Source: Clostridia bacterium | GTDB lineage: Bacteria; Bacillota; Clostridia; Oscillospirales; CAG-272 | Assembly (NCBI GenBank): GCA_900770605.1 | Contig: CAAGKS010000066.1 | Coordinates: 1 to 5,602 of the forward strand | Direction: 5' to 3' | Length of the DNA stretch: 5,602 nt | Shown: one piece after another, positions 1 to 5,108 of the stretch | Numbering within the stretch: position 1 is the stretch's first letter | Layout of the letters: each line of letters begins with the position of its first letter | Notes under the pieces: model-generated | Told to the model about the DNA's origin: nothing | The model's database searches: none | What the model saw: only the letters and a program-made list of their open reading frames with translations | Made by a program: the position numbers and the translations under genes

Positions 1-378
1 AAGGCGTGCGAGGAGGCGGGTGCTGACGGCATCAGCCTTATAAATACGCTTTTGGGAATGAGAATAGATCTGCGCACGCGCAAGCCCGTTATTGCAAACA
101 AGATGGGCGGATTTTCAGGACCTGCAATATTTCCCGTTGCCGTGAGAATGGTATATCAGGTGGCGCATGCGGTAAATATCCCCGTTGTGGGAATGGGCGG
201 CGTATCCTCGGCAGAGGACGTAATAGAGATGATGCTTGCGGGCGCGAGCGCGGTAGAGGTCGGCGCGGCTAACCTTGTTGATCCGTATGCTTGCCGTGAC
301 ATAATAAACGATCTGCCCCGAGCTATGCAAAAATACGGAATTGAAAATTTGAGTGATATAATAGGAGGAGTTAAGTAA
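1..378 (+). CDS. pyrD: Dihydroorotate dehydrogenase, class 1B catalytic subunit (PyrD), 3' part
   Basis: C-terminal 125 residues of a dihydroorotate dehydrogenase; the 5' part lies before the window, as the reading frame is open from base 1. The enzyme oxidises dihydroorotate to orotate, the fourth step of UMP synthesis, using FMN on a TIM barrel. Seen here: the segment GADGISLINTLLGM (residues 8-20 of the fragment), GGFSGPAIFPVAVRMVYQV (36-54), typical of class 1 enzymes, and the FMN-phosphate-binding end of the barrel, VVGMGGVSSAEDVIEMMLAGASAVEVGAA (62-90 region). The family is about 300 residues, so roughly 60% is missing. The style fits class 1B, which normally works as a heterotetramer with the iron-sulfur/FAD subunit PyrK and NAD+; pyrK is probably upstream, but this cannot be seen. 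The TAA stop overlaps the pyrF start by one base (TAATG), indicating translational coupling. Confidence 0.95.
   Translation, partial: KACEEAGADGISLINTLLGMRIDLRTRKPVIANKMGGFSGPAIFPVAVRMVYQVAHAVNIPVVGMGGVSSAEDVIEMMLAGASAVEVGAANLVDPYACRDIINDLPRAMQKYGIENLSDIIGGVK
363..368 (+). promoter_or_regulatory. Ribosome binding site of pyrF inside the pyrD 3' end
   Basis: AGGAGG, a full match to the anti-Shine-Dalgarno core, ends 9 bases before the ATG at 378. It lies inside the last codons of pyrD (Ile-Gly-Gly-Val-Lys). Together with the TAATG overlap it supports coupled translation of pyrD and pyrF. Confidence 0.85.
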
Positions 379-1082
379 TGGGAAAAGACGTTATCATTGC
401 TTGTGATTTTGATTCAAAGGAAAAGGTATTTGCTTTTCTTGATAAGTTTGAGGCTGAGACAAGAAAGCCTTTCGTAAAGATCGGTATGGAGCTTTACTAT
501 GCCGAGGGCCCTGAGATCGTTCGTGAGATCAAGCGCCGCGGACATAAGATATTCCTTGACCTCAAGCTTCACGATATTCCCAATACAGTCAAGAAGTCTA
601 TGGCGGTGCTTTCCCGACTTGACGTTGATATGACTAATCTGCACGCGGCAGGTACGGGCAGAATGATGGAGGCGGCTATCGAGGGACTTACGCGTCCTGA
701 CGGCACTCGCCCCATGCTCATCGCCGTTACACAGCTCACGTCCACGGACGAGGAGACTATGAAGCAGGATCTTCTTATAAACGAGCCTATCGACAAGGTA
801 GTTATGCACTACGCGTCCGTTGCCAAGAGATCCGGACTTGACGGAGTAGTATGCTCTCCGCTTGAAGCAGGTAAGGTACACGATACCTGCGGCAAGGATT
901 TCGTTACAGTTACCCCCGGTGTGCGTTTTGCAGACGGCGATATTGGAGACCAGAAGAGAGTCATGACTCCCGCGGCTGCAAAGGAGATCGGCTCTGACTA
1001 TATCGTTGTCGGACGTCCTATCACCGCCGCTGAGGATCCCGTAGCTGCATATCGCAGATGCGTTGCAGAGTTCTGCGACTGA
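378..1082 (+). CDS. pyrF: Orotidine-5'-phosphate decarboxylase (PyrF)
   Basis: A 234-residue cytosolic enzyme that decarboxylates OMP to UMP, the last step of the pathway. Length is normal for the bacterial type-1 subfamily (about 230-245). The family signature DLKLHDIPNT lies at residues 61-70 and supplies the charged catalytic network Asp61, Lys63 and Asp66 (DxKxxD). Other expected elements are Asp10 near the N-terminus and Lys34 (substrate binding), the TPGVR segment at 179-183, and the phosphate-binding VGRPIT at 211-216. All are intact, so the enzyme should be active. The ATG start is fixed by AGGAGG nine bases upstream and by the overlap with the pyrD stop. It is followed after 29 bases by pyrE, so the last two steps of UMP synthesis are encoded side by side. 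No frameshift or odd composition was seen. Confidence 0.97.
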   Translation: MGKDVIIACDFDSKEKVFAFLDKFEAETRKPFVKIGMELYYAEGPEIVREIKRRGHKIFLDLKLHDIPNTVKKSMAVLSRLDVDMTNLHAAGTGRMMEAAIEGLTRPDGTRPMLIAVTQLTSTDEETMKQDLLINEPIDKVVMHYASVAKRSGLDGVVCSPLEAGKVHDTCGKDFVTVTPGVRFADGDIGDQKRVMTPAAAKEIGSDYIVVGRPITAAEDPVAAYRRCVAEFCD

Positions 1083-1100
1083 TTTTTACAGATTTGCAAA

Positions 1101-1104
1101 GGAG
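1101..1104 (+). promoter_or_regulatory. Ribosome binding site that fixes the pyrE start
   Basis: GGAG (within AAAGGAG) sits 7 bases before the ATG at 1112. The reading frame is open further upstream to an ATG at 1058 inside pyrF, but that ATG has no such site and would add 18 residues unlike the family N-terminus. The 1112 start is therefore preferred. Confidence 0.85.
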
Positions 1105-1111
1105 AAACATA

Positions 1112-1768
1112 ATGGAAGCTTATAAGATAGAATTTATAAAATTTCTTGAATCCGCAGGAGTGCTTAAATTTGGAGATTTTACCGCGAAGAGTGGACGTAA
1201 GATCCCTTACTTTATAAATGCGGGTATGATAAAGACAGGCGACGACATCGCAAAGCTCGGAGAGTTTTACGCCAAGGCGTATTTCGAGAAGCTCGGCGCG
1301 AAGAAGGCGGTGCTTTACGGCCCTGCATACAAGGGAATATCTCTTTCCGTTTCCGCCGCAGTTGCGCTTTCCAAGAACGGACTTAACGTGCCCTTCTTCT
1401 TTAACCGCAAGGAAGTTAAGGATCACGGAGAGGGCGGCGTTTTCGTAGGCTACGTTCCCACTCCCGGCGAGGAGATAGTTATTATCGAGGACGTTATTAC
1501 CGCGGGCACTGCTATACGCGAGTCTATGGAGATACTTTCCTCGCTCGAGGGCACTAAGGTTGCCGCAACCTTTATTATGGTTGACCGTAAGGAGAAGGGA
1601 CAGAGCGAGAAGGGAGCTATGCAGGAGATAGAGGAGCAGTTCGGCTTCCCCGTATATTCTATCGTTGACGTTTACGATATTATTGAGTATCTTGAAATGG
1701 ACGAGGCAAACCGCGAGAACGTTGAGCGCATTAAAAATTATCTCAAAGTGAACGGCGCTCGCGCGTGA
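1112..1768 (+). CDS. pyrE: Orotate phosphoribosyltransferase (PyrE)
   Basis: A 218-residue enzyme that joins orotate and PRPP to give OMP and pyrophosphate, the step before PyrF. Length agrees with the E. coli-type family (about 213). The N-terminal MEAYKIEFIKFLESAGVLKFGDFTAKSGR region is typical, with the Phe/Thr/Lys-Ser-Gly-Arg segment at residues 20-29. GPAYKGI (70-76) carries the active-site lysine at 73. The flexible catalytic loop FNRKEVKDHGEGG (97-109) contains Lys103 and His105, at the same positions as in the E. coli enzyme. The PRPP-binding motif IIEDVITAGTA (124-134) carries the acidic pair Glu126-Asp127. The enzyme works as a dimer in which each loop reaches the partner's active site. 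It should be functional. The stop TGA is nine bases before the pyrB ATG, and the pyrB ribosome binding site overlaps this stop. Confidence 0.96.
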   Translation: MEAYKIEFIKFLESAGVLKFGDFTAKSGRKIPYFINAGMIKTGDDIAKLGEFYAKAYFEKLGAKKAVLYGPAYKGISLSVSAAVALSKNGLNVPFFFNRKEVKDHGEGGVFVGYVPTPGEEIVIIEDVITAGTAIRESMEILSSLEGTKVAATFIMVDRKEKGQSEKGAMQEIEEQFGFPVYSIVDVYDIIEYLEMDEANRENVERIKNYLKVNGARA

Positions 1769-1777
1769 GGTGAGTCG

Positions 1778-2866
1778 ATGAGACATTTGATAGACATACA
1801 GGATTTTTCCACGACCGAGCTTGAGGAGCTGATAGCTGTCGCAAAGGACATTATCGATGATCCTCAGAAATACAGCGAGGCCTGTCGCGGCAAAAAGCTG
1901 GCAACGCTTTTCTTTGAGCCCTCTACCCGTACCCGCCTTAGCTTTGAGGCGGCTATGCTTGAGCTTGGCGGAAGCGTTATAGGCTTCTCCGAGGCGAGCT
2001 CGTCCTCGGCTTCAAAGGGAGAGAGTATTGCGGACACGGCAAAGGTAATAAGCTGTTATGCTGATATAATGGCTATGCGCCATCCCAAAGAGGGCGCGCC
2101 TTACGTTGCTTCCCAAAACGCGTCTATTCCCGTTATAAATGCAGGTGACGGCGGTCATTGCCACCCCACACAGACGCTTGCCGACCTTTTGACGATCCAT
2201 CGTGAAAAGGGAAGAATAAACGGTATCACCGTTGGATTTTGCGGCGACTTGAAATTTGGAAGAACGGTACACTCGCTGATCTCAGCGCTTGCTCGTTACG
2301 AGGGTATCAAGATAGTACTGATATCTCCCGAGGAGCTTCGCGTTCCCGATTACGTGCGCTTTGAGGTTATGGAAAAGAACGGAATGAGCTATACCGAGAC
2401 CGCTGATCTCGAGGCGGCAATGCCTGAGCTTGACGTGCTTTACATGACGAGAATACAGCGTGAGCGCTTTGCAGACCCTGAGGAGTACGAGCGCCTCAAA
2501 AACAGCTATATCCTTACGCTTGACAAGCTCGATAATGCAAAGAGCGATCTTGCTATCCTCCATCCGCTGCCTCGCGTAAACGAGATCAGCGTAAAGGTGG
2601 ACGGCGATCCCCGCGCTTGCTATTTCAAGCAGGTGCTCAACGGAAAGTATATGAGAATGGCATTGATACTCAAGCTGCTTGACGCCGCGCAGAAGGGCGA
2701 GAGCGCGCGTTTTGAGGGCGGAGAGCTTATCCGCGGCGGTCGCGTTTGCACAAACCCCGCGTGCATCACCAGCACCGAGCAGGAGCTTGAGCAGGTATTC
2801 CGCGTAGCCGAGTCGGAGCAGGGCGTATGCCGCTGCATCTATTGCGAGGCAAAGCAGAGCCTGTAA
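1778..2866 (+). CDS. pyrB: Aspartate carbamoyltransferase catalytic chain with fused C-terminal PyrI-like zinc domain
   Basis: A 362-residue enzyme that condenses carbamoyl phosphate and L-aspartate to carbamoyl aspartate, the committed step of UMP synthesis. Residues 1 to about 305 form a complete catalytic chain. They include the carbamoyl-phosphate loop FFEPSTRTRLSFE (45-57, with Ser49-Thr50-Arg51-Thr52), the 80s loop with Ser76 and Lys80, MRHPKEGA (100-107), HPTQTL with His129 and Gln132, GDLKFGRTVHSL (156-167, Arg162), MTRIQRERF (223-231), HPLPRVNEI (262-270) and NGKYMRMALI (288-297). These are the active-site residues known from E. coli ATCase. Catalytic chains usually end near 305-310 residues; here about 50 more follow, with Cys324-x4-Cys329 and Cys353-x2-Cys356, matching the PyrI zinc domain. 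No pyrI gene follows. The ATG is preceded by a GAGGTGA site overlapping the pyrE stop, with short spacing. It is the last gene before the convergent intergenic region. Confidence 0.95.
   Translation: MRHLIDIQDFSTTELEELIAVAKDIIDDPQKYSEACRGKKLATLFFEPSTRTRLSFEAAMLELGGSVIGFSEASSSSASKGESIADTAKVISCYADIMAMRHPKEGAPYVASQNASIPVINAGDGGHCHPTQTLADLLTIHREKGRINGITVGFCGDLKFGRTVHSLISALARYEGIKIVLISPEELRVPDYVRFEVMEKNGMSYTETADLEAAMPELDVLYMTRIQRERFADPEEYERLKNSYILTLDKLDNAKSDLAILHPLPRVNEISVKVDGDPRACYFKQVLNGKYMRMALILKLLDAAQKGESARFEGGELIRGGRVCTNPACITSTEQELEQVFRVAESEQGVCRCIYCEAKQSL
2726..2863 (+). other. PyrI-like zinc-binding domain fused to PyrB
   Basis: Residues 317-362 of the PyrB protein. It begins LIRGGRVCTNPACITSTE and ends GVCRCIYCEAKQSL. 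The predicted zinc ligands are Cys324 (codon 2747-2749), Cys329 (2762-2764), Cys353 (2834-2836) and Cys356 (2843-2845). The pattern C-x4-C then C-x2-C, with Asn after the first pair and a Tyr-Cys-Glu ending, closely resembles the E. coli regulatory chain (VCPNSNCIS ... CKYCE). An extra Cys351 precedes the second pair. In E. coli this domain is the part of PyrI that docks on the catalytic chain. The N-terminal nucleotide-binding domain of PyrI is absent here. The fusion is read directly from one uninterrupted frame; zinc binding is inferred from the motif. Confidence 0.85.
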
Positions 2867-2890
2867 AATCAAATAGCTTTACCGAATGTA

Positions 2891-2905
2891 AAAAGGCGGA
2901 GGCTC
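2891..2905 (+). repeat. Left terminal inverted repeat
   Basis: AAAAGGCGGAGGCTC, perfectly complementary over 15 bases to 3275-3289. The match stops at 2890/3290 (A versus G) and does not continue inward at 2906/3274. Confidence 0.85.
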
Positions 2906-2907
2906 GA

Positions 2908-3003
2908 AAGGGTGATGTTCTTAGCGGAGAATTTTGAAATACCGCTAAGTGTTAGTATCGCATTTGACCGGTCAAACGCATTATGGGCTAAGCCCAAACC
3001 CTT
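2908..3003 (+). ncRNA. Possible cloverleaf-like structured RNA
   Basis: A closing stem AAGGGT (2908-2913) with ACCCTT (2998-3003) encloses three hairpins in a row: CTTAGCGG/CCGCTAAG (2920-2927 with 2942-2949, 14-base loop), the palindrome TTTGACCGGTCAAA (2963-2976), and TGGGC-TAA-GCCCA (2984-2996). The nested arrangement can be drawn as a four-way junction. It is not a tRNA: there is no T-loop consensus, no anticodon arm of the right size and no CCA. I do not recognise a known family. Pairings were read by eye; transcription and folding are not shown. Confidence 0.35.
2963..2976. repeat. Perfect 14-bp palindrome
   Basis: TTTGACCGGTCAAA reads the same on both strands. With one mismatch (A2962/C2977) the symmetry extends by GC on each side (2960-2979). 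It could be an RNA hairpin with a CCGG loop or a DNA site for a dimeric protein. Its place among other hairpins favours the first. Confidence 0.75.
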
Positions 3004-3009
3004 ATAACA

Positions 3010-3062
3010 ACAGAAAGAGATAACAAATCGGCTCTTATCCGAAATGTTATCTCTTTTTCTGT
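3010..3062 (+). terminator. Terminator-like hairpin, probable end of the pyr operon transcript
   Basis: Stem GAGATAACA (3017-3025) pairs with TGTTATCTC (3045-3053), followed on the + strand by TTTTTCT (3054-3060). The pairing continues outward, with a two-base bulge, between ACAGAAA (3010-3016) and TTTTTCTGT (3054-3062). The apex has a second short stem TCGG/CCGA (3028-3031 with 3039-3042). The stem is AT-rich, so strength is uncertain. It lies about 150 bases after the pyrB stop and is the best intrinsic-terminator candidate on the + strand. The complementary strand also has a short T-rich tail, so it might serve both directions. Confidence 0.6.
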
Positions 3063-3069
3063 CGGTTTA

Positions 3070-3242
3070 ATGAAATCGTTGCGTGGCAACGATGAAATCT
3101 TCACTTCGTTCAGATGAAATCCAAGGACGAGCCCTTGGATGAAATCAAATCCGTCTAACTATAACCCTGCAAAGCAGGATTTCATCGTGAAAGCGATTTC
3201 ATCCACCGCAGGTGGATTTCACCCGTCGAAGACGGATTTGAC
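3070..3242. repeat. Mirror-symmetric hairpin array with ATGAAATC / GATTTCAT linkers
   Basis: Four copies of ATGAAATC (3070-3077, 3092-3099, 3114-3121, 3139-3146) are followed by four copies of the reverse complement or near variants: GATTTCAT (3178-3185, 3195-3202), GATTTCAC (3215-3222) and GATTTGAC (3235-3242). Spacings are 22, 22 and 25, then 17, 20 and 20 bases. Small hairpins lie between or across the linkers: ATCGTTGC-GTG-GCAACGAT (3075-3093), an imperfect one at 3097-3115, ATCCAAGG/CCTTGGAT (3119-3140), CCTGC-AAA-GCAGG (3166-3178), ATCGT-GAAA-GCGAT (3184-3197), ATCCACC-GCA-GGTGGAT (3201-3217) and CCGTC-GAA-GACGG (3223-3235). CAAATCCGTC (3146-3155) also pairs over distance with GACGGATTTG (3231-3240). 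Stems differ in sequence while linkers are kept, so this is a modular repeat, not a simple tandem one. Confidence 0.8.
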
Positions 3243-3243
3243 T

Positions 3244-3270
3244 GCGTGTTCTCCGTTACGGATAACACGC
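3244..3270. repeat. Long hairpin next to the right terminal repeat
   Basis: GCGTGTT (3244-3250) pairs with AACACGC (3264-3270), and TCCG (3252-3255) with CGGA (3259-3262) around a TTA loop, with one C/T mismatch: 11 pairs in a 27-base hairpin. No T-tract follows on either strand, so it is not a typical intrinsic terminator. On the - strand it is the first strong hairpin after the ABC transporter stop and may protect that transcript's 3' end. Confidence 0.65.
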
Positions 3271-3274
3271 TAAA

Positions 3275-3289
3275 GAGCCTCCGCCTTTT
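3275..3289 (-). repeat. Right terminal inverted repeat
   Basis: GAGCCTCCGCCTTTT, the exact reverse complement of 2891-2905. It ends 19 bases before the stop codon of the - strand ABC transporter gene. Confidence 0.85.
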
Positions 3290-3295
3290 GCGCGG

Positions 3296-3314
3296 GGATC
3301 AGTTTGGATCAGTT
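3296..3314. repeat. Short tandem duplication across the ABC transporter stop codon
   Basis: GGATCAGTT occurs at 3296-3304 and again at 3306-3314, separated by a single T (10-base period). The second copy contains the stop codon of the - strand gene (3309-3311). The duplication leaves the protein end unchanged. Confidence 0.6.
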
Positions 3315-5108
3315 GAACTGTGAATAGTAAAGGGAATAATAGAAGCCGCCTTGCTTGATAAGCTGCTCATGATTTCCTTGCTCTATGATATTTCCGTCCT
3401 TTACCACGAGAATGGTATCGGCGTTTTGTATAGTGGAAAGTCGGTGAGCGATTATAAAGCAGGTCTTGTTTTCCATAAGCTCGGTCATAGCGTTTTGTAT
3501 CTGTATCTCGGTGCGCGAGTCAACGTTTGAGGTAGCCTCGTCGAGAATAAGTATGGGCGCTTTTGAGAGAAATGCGCGCGCTATGGTTATGAGCTGCTTT
3601 TGTCCCTTGGAGATATTCACGCCGTCGTCCGAGAGCACGGTATCATAGCCATCGGGAAGCCCCTCGATATACGACGCGATCTTTGCGCTCTCCGCTGCGG
3701 CATATACTTCCTCGGGGGTGGCGTCCTCTCTGCCGTAAACTATGTTTTCATATATCGTTCCGTGGAAGAGCCAGGTGTCCTGAAGCACCATAGTAAAGGC
3801 AAGGCGCATATCCTTGCGCTTTATGTCTATGGACGGGATACCGTCAATATGAATCTCTCCGCTTTGCTGATCGTAAAATCTCATAAGCAGATTTATGATA
3901 GTGGTCTTTCCTGCGCCCGTAGGTCCTACTATCGCGATAGTCTGACCGCGACAGGCGCTTACGGAAACGTTTTTGAGTATGACCTTGTCCTCGGTATATC
4001 CAAACGTAACGTTCTCTATCTCAACGTCACCCTTTACGTCACAGAGCTCAAGCGCCTCGGGCTTGTCCTCGGGCTCGGGCTGCTCGTCAAGTATTGTAAA
4101 TACGCGCTCTGCGGCGGAGAATGCCGACTGAAACTCGTGGATTATGTTGGAGAACTCGTTGATAGGTCCTGAGAACTTTCTTGAATACTGCACGAACTGT
4201 GCGACGCCTCCGAGCGAGATGAAGAACACAGAGCCTGCGAGGAACGTGCCGTTCTGCGAGTACATATAAAGTATTCCGCCCATTACTGCGATGAGTGTCA
4301 GGGAGATGTTGTTTATGAGGTTTATGGTGGGGAAGAGCATCGCGGTTTGCGACTCTGCCTTGTAATAGGTGTCCATTGCCTCGTCGTTGATCTTATTGAA
4401 GCGAGAGGACATCTCGCTCTGACGGCCGTATGCGGATATGGTGCGCGAGCCTGTCAGCATCTCCTCGGCAAAGCCGTTCAGCTCGCCGTATTTCTTTGCT
4501 CTCTTGCGGAACAGGGGGCGAACTCTCTTGGAGCGGTAGCGAGTGAAGAGTATATATATCGGGACGGTTATGACGGATACAAGTATCATCGGCTTTGAGA
4601 TATTCCACATAAATATAAGCGAGCCGACAACGGTATAGATACTCGTCATTATTTGTATCAGATCGTGGGAAAGAGTGCTGTTGATGGTGTCGATGTCGTA
4701 TGACAGGTGGCTGATTATATCGCCTGTCGCGTGGGTGTCAAAGTAGCCCACGGGCAACGTGGTGAGCTTTTCAAACACCTGCTTTCGCATCTTGTAGATG
4801 ATGCGCTGGCTGAGGTTGAGCATTATTACGGAAAGCGCGTATGCAAGCAGCGCGGAGATCACGTAGCAGCCGATCATATAGCCCACGTTTTCCCATACCG
4901 CCGCAAAATCAACTCCGCTTTGAAATTCGATGGCGTCAATTGCCGCGCCTGAATATTTAGGCCCGAGCAACGAGAGCTGGTTAGAGCCGAGCGTAAGGCA
5001 GAGCGCAAGTATAAACAGCGGCCACTGACCGAGCACGTATTTACTCAGTCTTACGAAGATGCCCTTCTTGAATTTCGGCTCTTTGGTCTTTTTTGTCTTA
5101 TCAGTCAA
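3309..5108 (-). CDS. ABC exporter half-transporter, TMD-NBD, catalytic-site subunit
   Basis: A 599-residue membrane ATPase counted from the TTG at 5108-5106, a full-length type-1 exporter half-transporter (usually 570-620). A basic N-terminal tail precedes six hydrophobic segments, near residues 28-50, 75-98, 152-170, 174-191, 262-283 and 290-308. The nucleotide-binding domain follows from about 360. It shows Walker A GPTGAGKT (395-402), Q-loop Gln443, signature ISKGQ (499-503, in place of LSGGQ), Walker B ILILDE with catalytic Glu524, and switch His555. The altered signature with intact catalytic residues is expected of one half of an asymmetric heterodimer; the partner is the overlapping upstream gene. 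A GTG at 5117 gives three more residues but directly abuts the GGGAGG site, so the TTG, nine bases after it, is the better start. Drugs, lipids or peptides are possible substrates; the sequence does not tell. Confidence 0.94.
   Translation of the reverse strand: MTDKTKKTKEPKFKKGIFVRLSKYVLGQWPLFILALCLTLGSNQLSLLGPKYSGAAIDAIEFQSGVDFAAVWENVGYMIGCYVISALLAYALSVIMLNLSQRIIYKMRKQVFEKLTTLPVGYFDTHATGDIISHLSYDIDTINSTLSHDLIQIMTSIYTVVGSLIFMWNISKPMILVSVITVPIYILFTRYRSKRVRPLFRKRAKKYGELNGFAEEMLTGSRTISAYGRQSEMSSRFNKINDEAMDTYYKAESQTAMLFPTINLINNISLTLIAVMGGILYMYSQNGTFLAGSVFFISLGGVAQFVQYSRKFSGPINEFSNIIHEFQSAFSAAERVFTILDEQPEPEDKPEALELCDVKGDVEIENVTFGYTEDKVILKNVSVSACRGQTIAIVGPTGAGKTTIINLLMRFYDQQSGEIHIDGIPSIDIKRKDMRLAFTMVLQDTWLFHGTIYENIVYGREDATPEEVYAAAESAKIASYIEGLPDGYDTVLSDDGVNISKGQKQLITIARAFLSKAPILILDEATSNVDSRTEIQIQNAMTELMENKTCFIIAHRLSTIQNADTILVVKDGNIIEQGNHEQLIKQGGFYYSLYYSQFN

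Larger units (their letters stand above)
2891..3289. mobile_element. Hairpin-packed element framed by 15-bp inverted repeats, MITE-like
   Basis: A 399-base unit that begins AAAAGGCGGAGGCTC (2891-2905) and ends GAGCCTCCGCCTTTT (3275-3289), a perfect 15-bp inverted repeat. The inside holds about twelve hairpins and no protein gene of credible size. Terminal inverted repeats, small size and lack of coding capacity fit a non-autonomous miniature element. I could not find a target-site duplication: the bases just outside (AATGTA on the left, GCGCGG on the right) do not match. The alternative is a chromosomal structured RNA or 3'-end element whose ends simply pair. The mobile call is therefore an inference. 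Confidence 0.45.
2867..3308. other. Non-coding convergent intergenic region, 442 bases
   Basis: The space between the 3' ends of the pyr operon (+) and the ABC transporter operon (-). I see no credible gene in it. The first 24 bases and the last 19 are plain; everything between 2891 and 3289 belongs to a hairpin-rich element framed by inverted repeats. Its parts are listed separately. Both operons must end transcription in or near this stretch. Confidence 0.9.

Noticed and set aside
1058..1111. Extended N-terminus of PyrE from the ATG at 1058
   Set aside because: The extra 18 residues overlap pyrF, lack a ribosome binding site and are unlike the family. GGAG at 1101-1104 points to the ATG at 1112.
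998..1786. Long open frame on the - strand across pyrE
   Set aside because: It is antisense to a clear pyrE with all active-site motifs, shows no recognisable family, and results from codon bias of the + strand gene.
2726..2866. Complete PyrI fused to PyrB
   Set aside because: Only about 46-50 residues follow the catalytic chain. The roughly 100-residue nucleotide-binding domain of PyrI has no room, so only the zinc domain is present.
2908..3003. tRNA gene, suggested by the cloverleaf shape
   Set aside because: There is no T-arm consensus, no seven-base anticodon loop and no CCA end, and the arm sizes are wrong.
3070..3242. CRISPR array
   Set aside because: Repeats are only 8-9 bases, switch orientation at the middle, and the spacers are themselves palindromic. 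No cas genes are present.
3154..3250. Integron attC-like site
   Set aside because: TCTAAC-like sequence occurs, but there are no paired GTTRRRY/RYYYAAC core sites at the ends of one imperfect hairpin, and no integrase or cassette structure.
3139..3273. 44-codon open frame on the + strand in the hairpin array
   Set aside because: No ribosome binding site; the peptide only reflects translation of the repeated linkers and stems.
3600..4172. Open frame of 190 codons on the + strand opposite the ABC gene
   Set aside because: It lies antisense to the conserved nucleotide-binding domain of the - strand ABC gene and shows no family features of its own.
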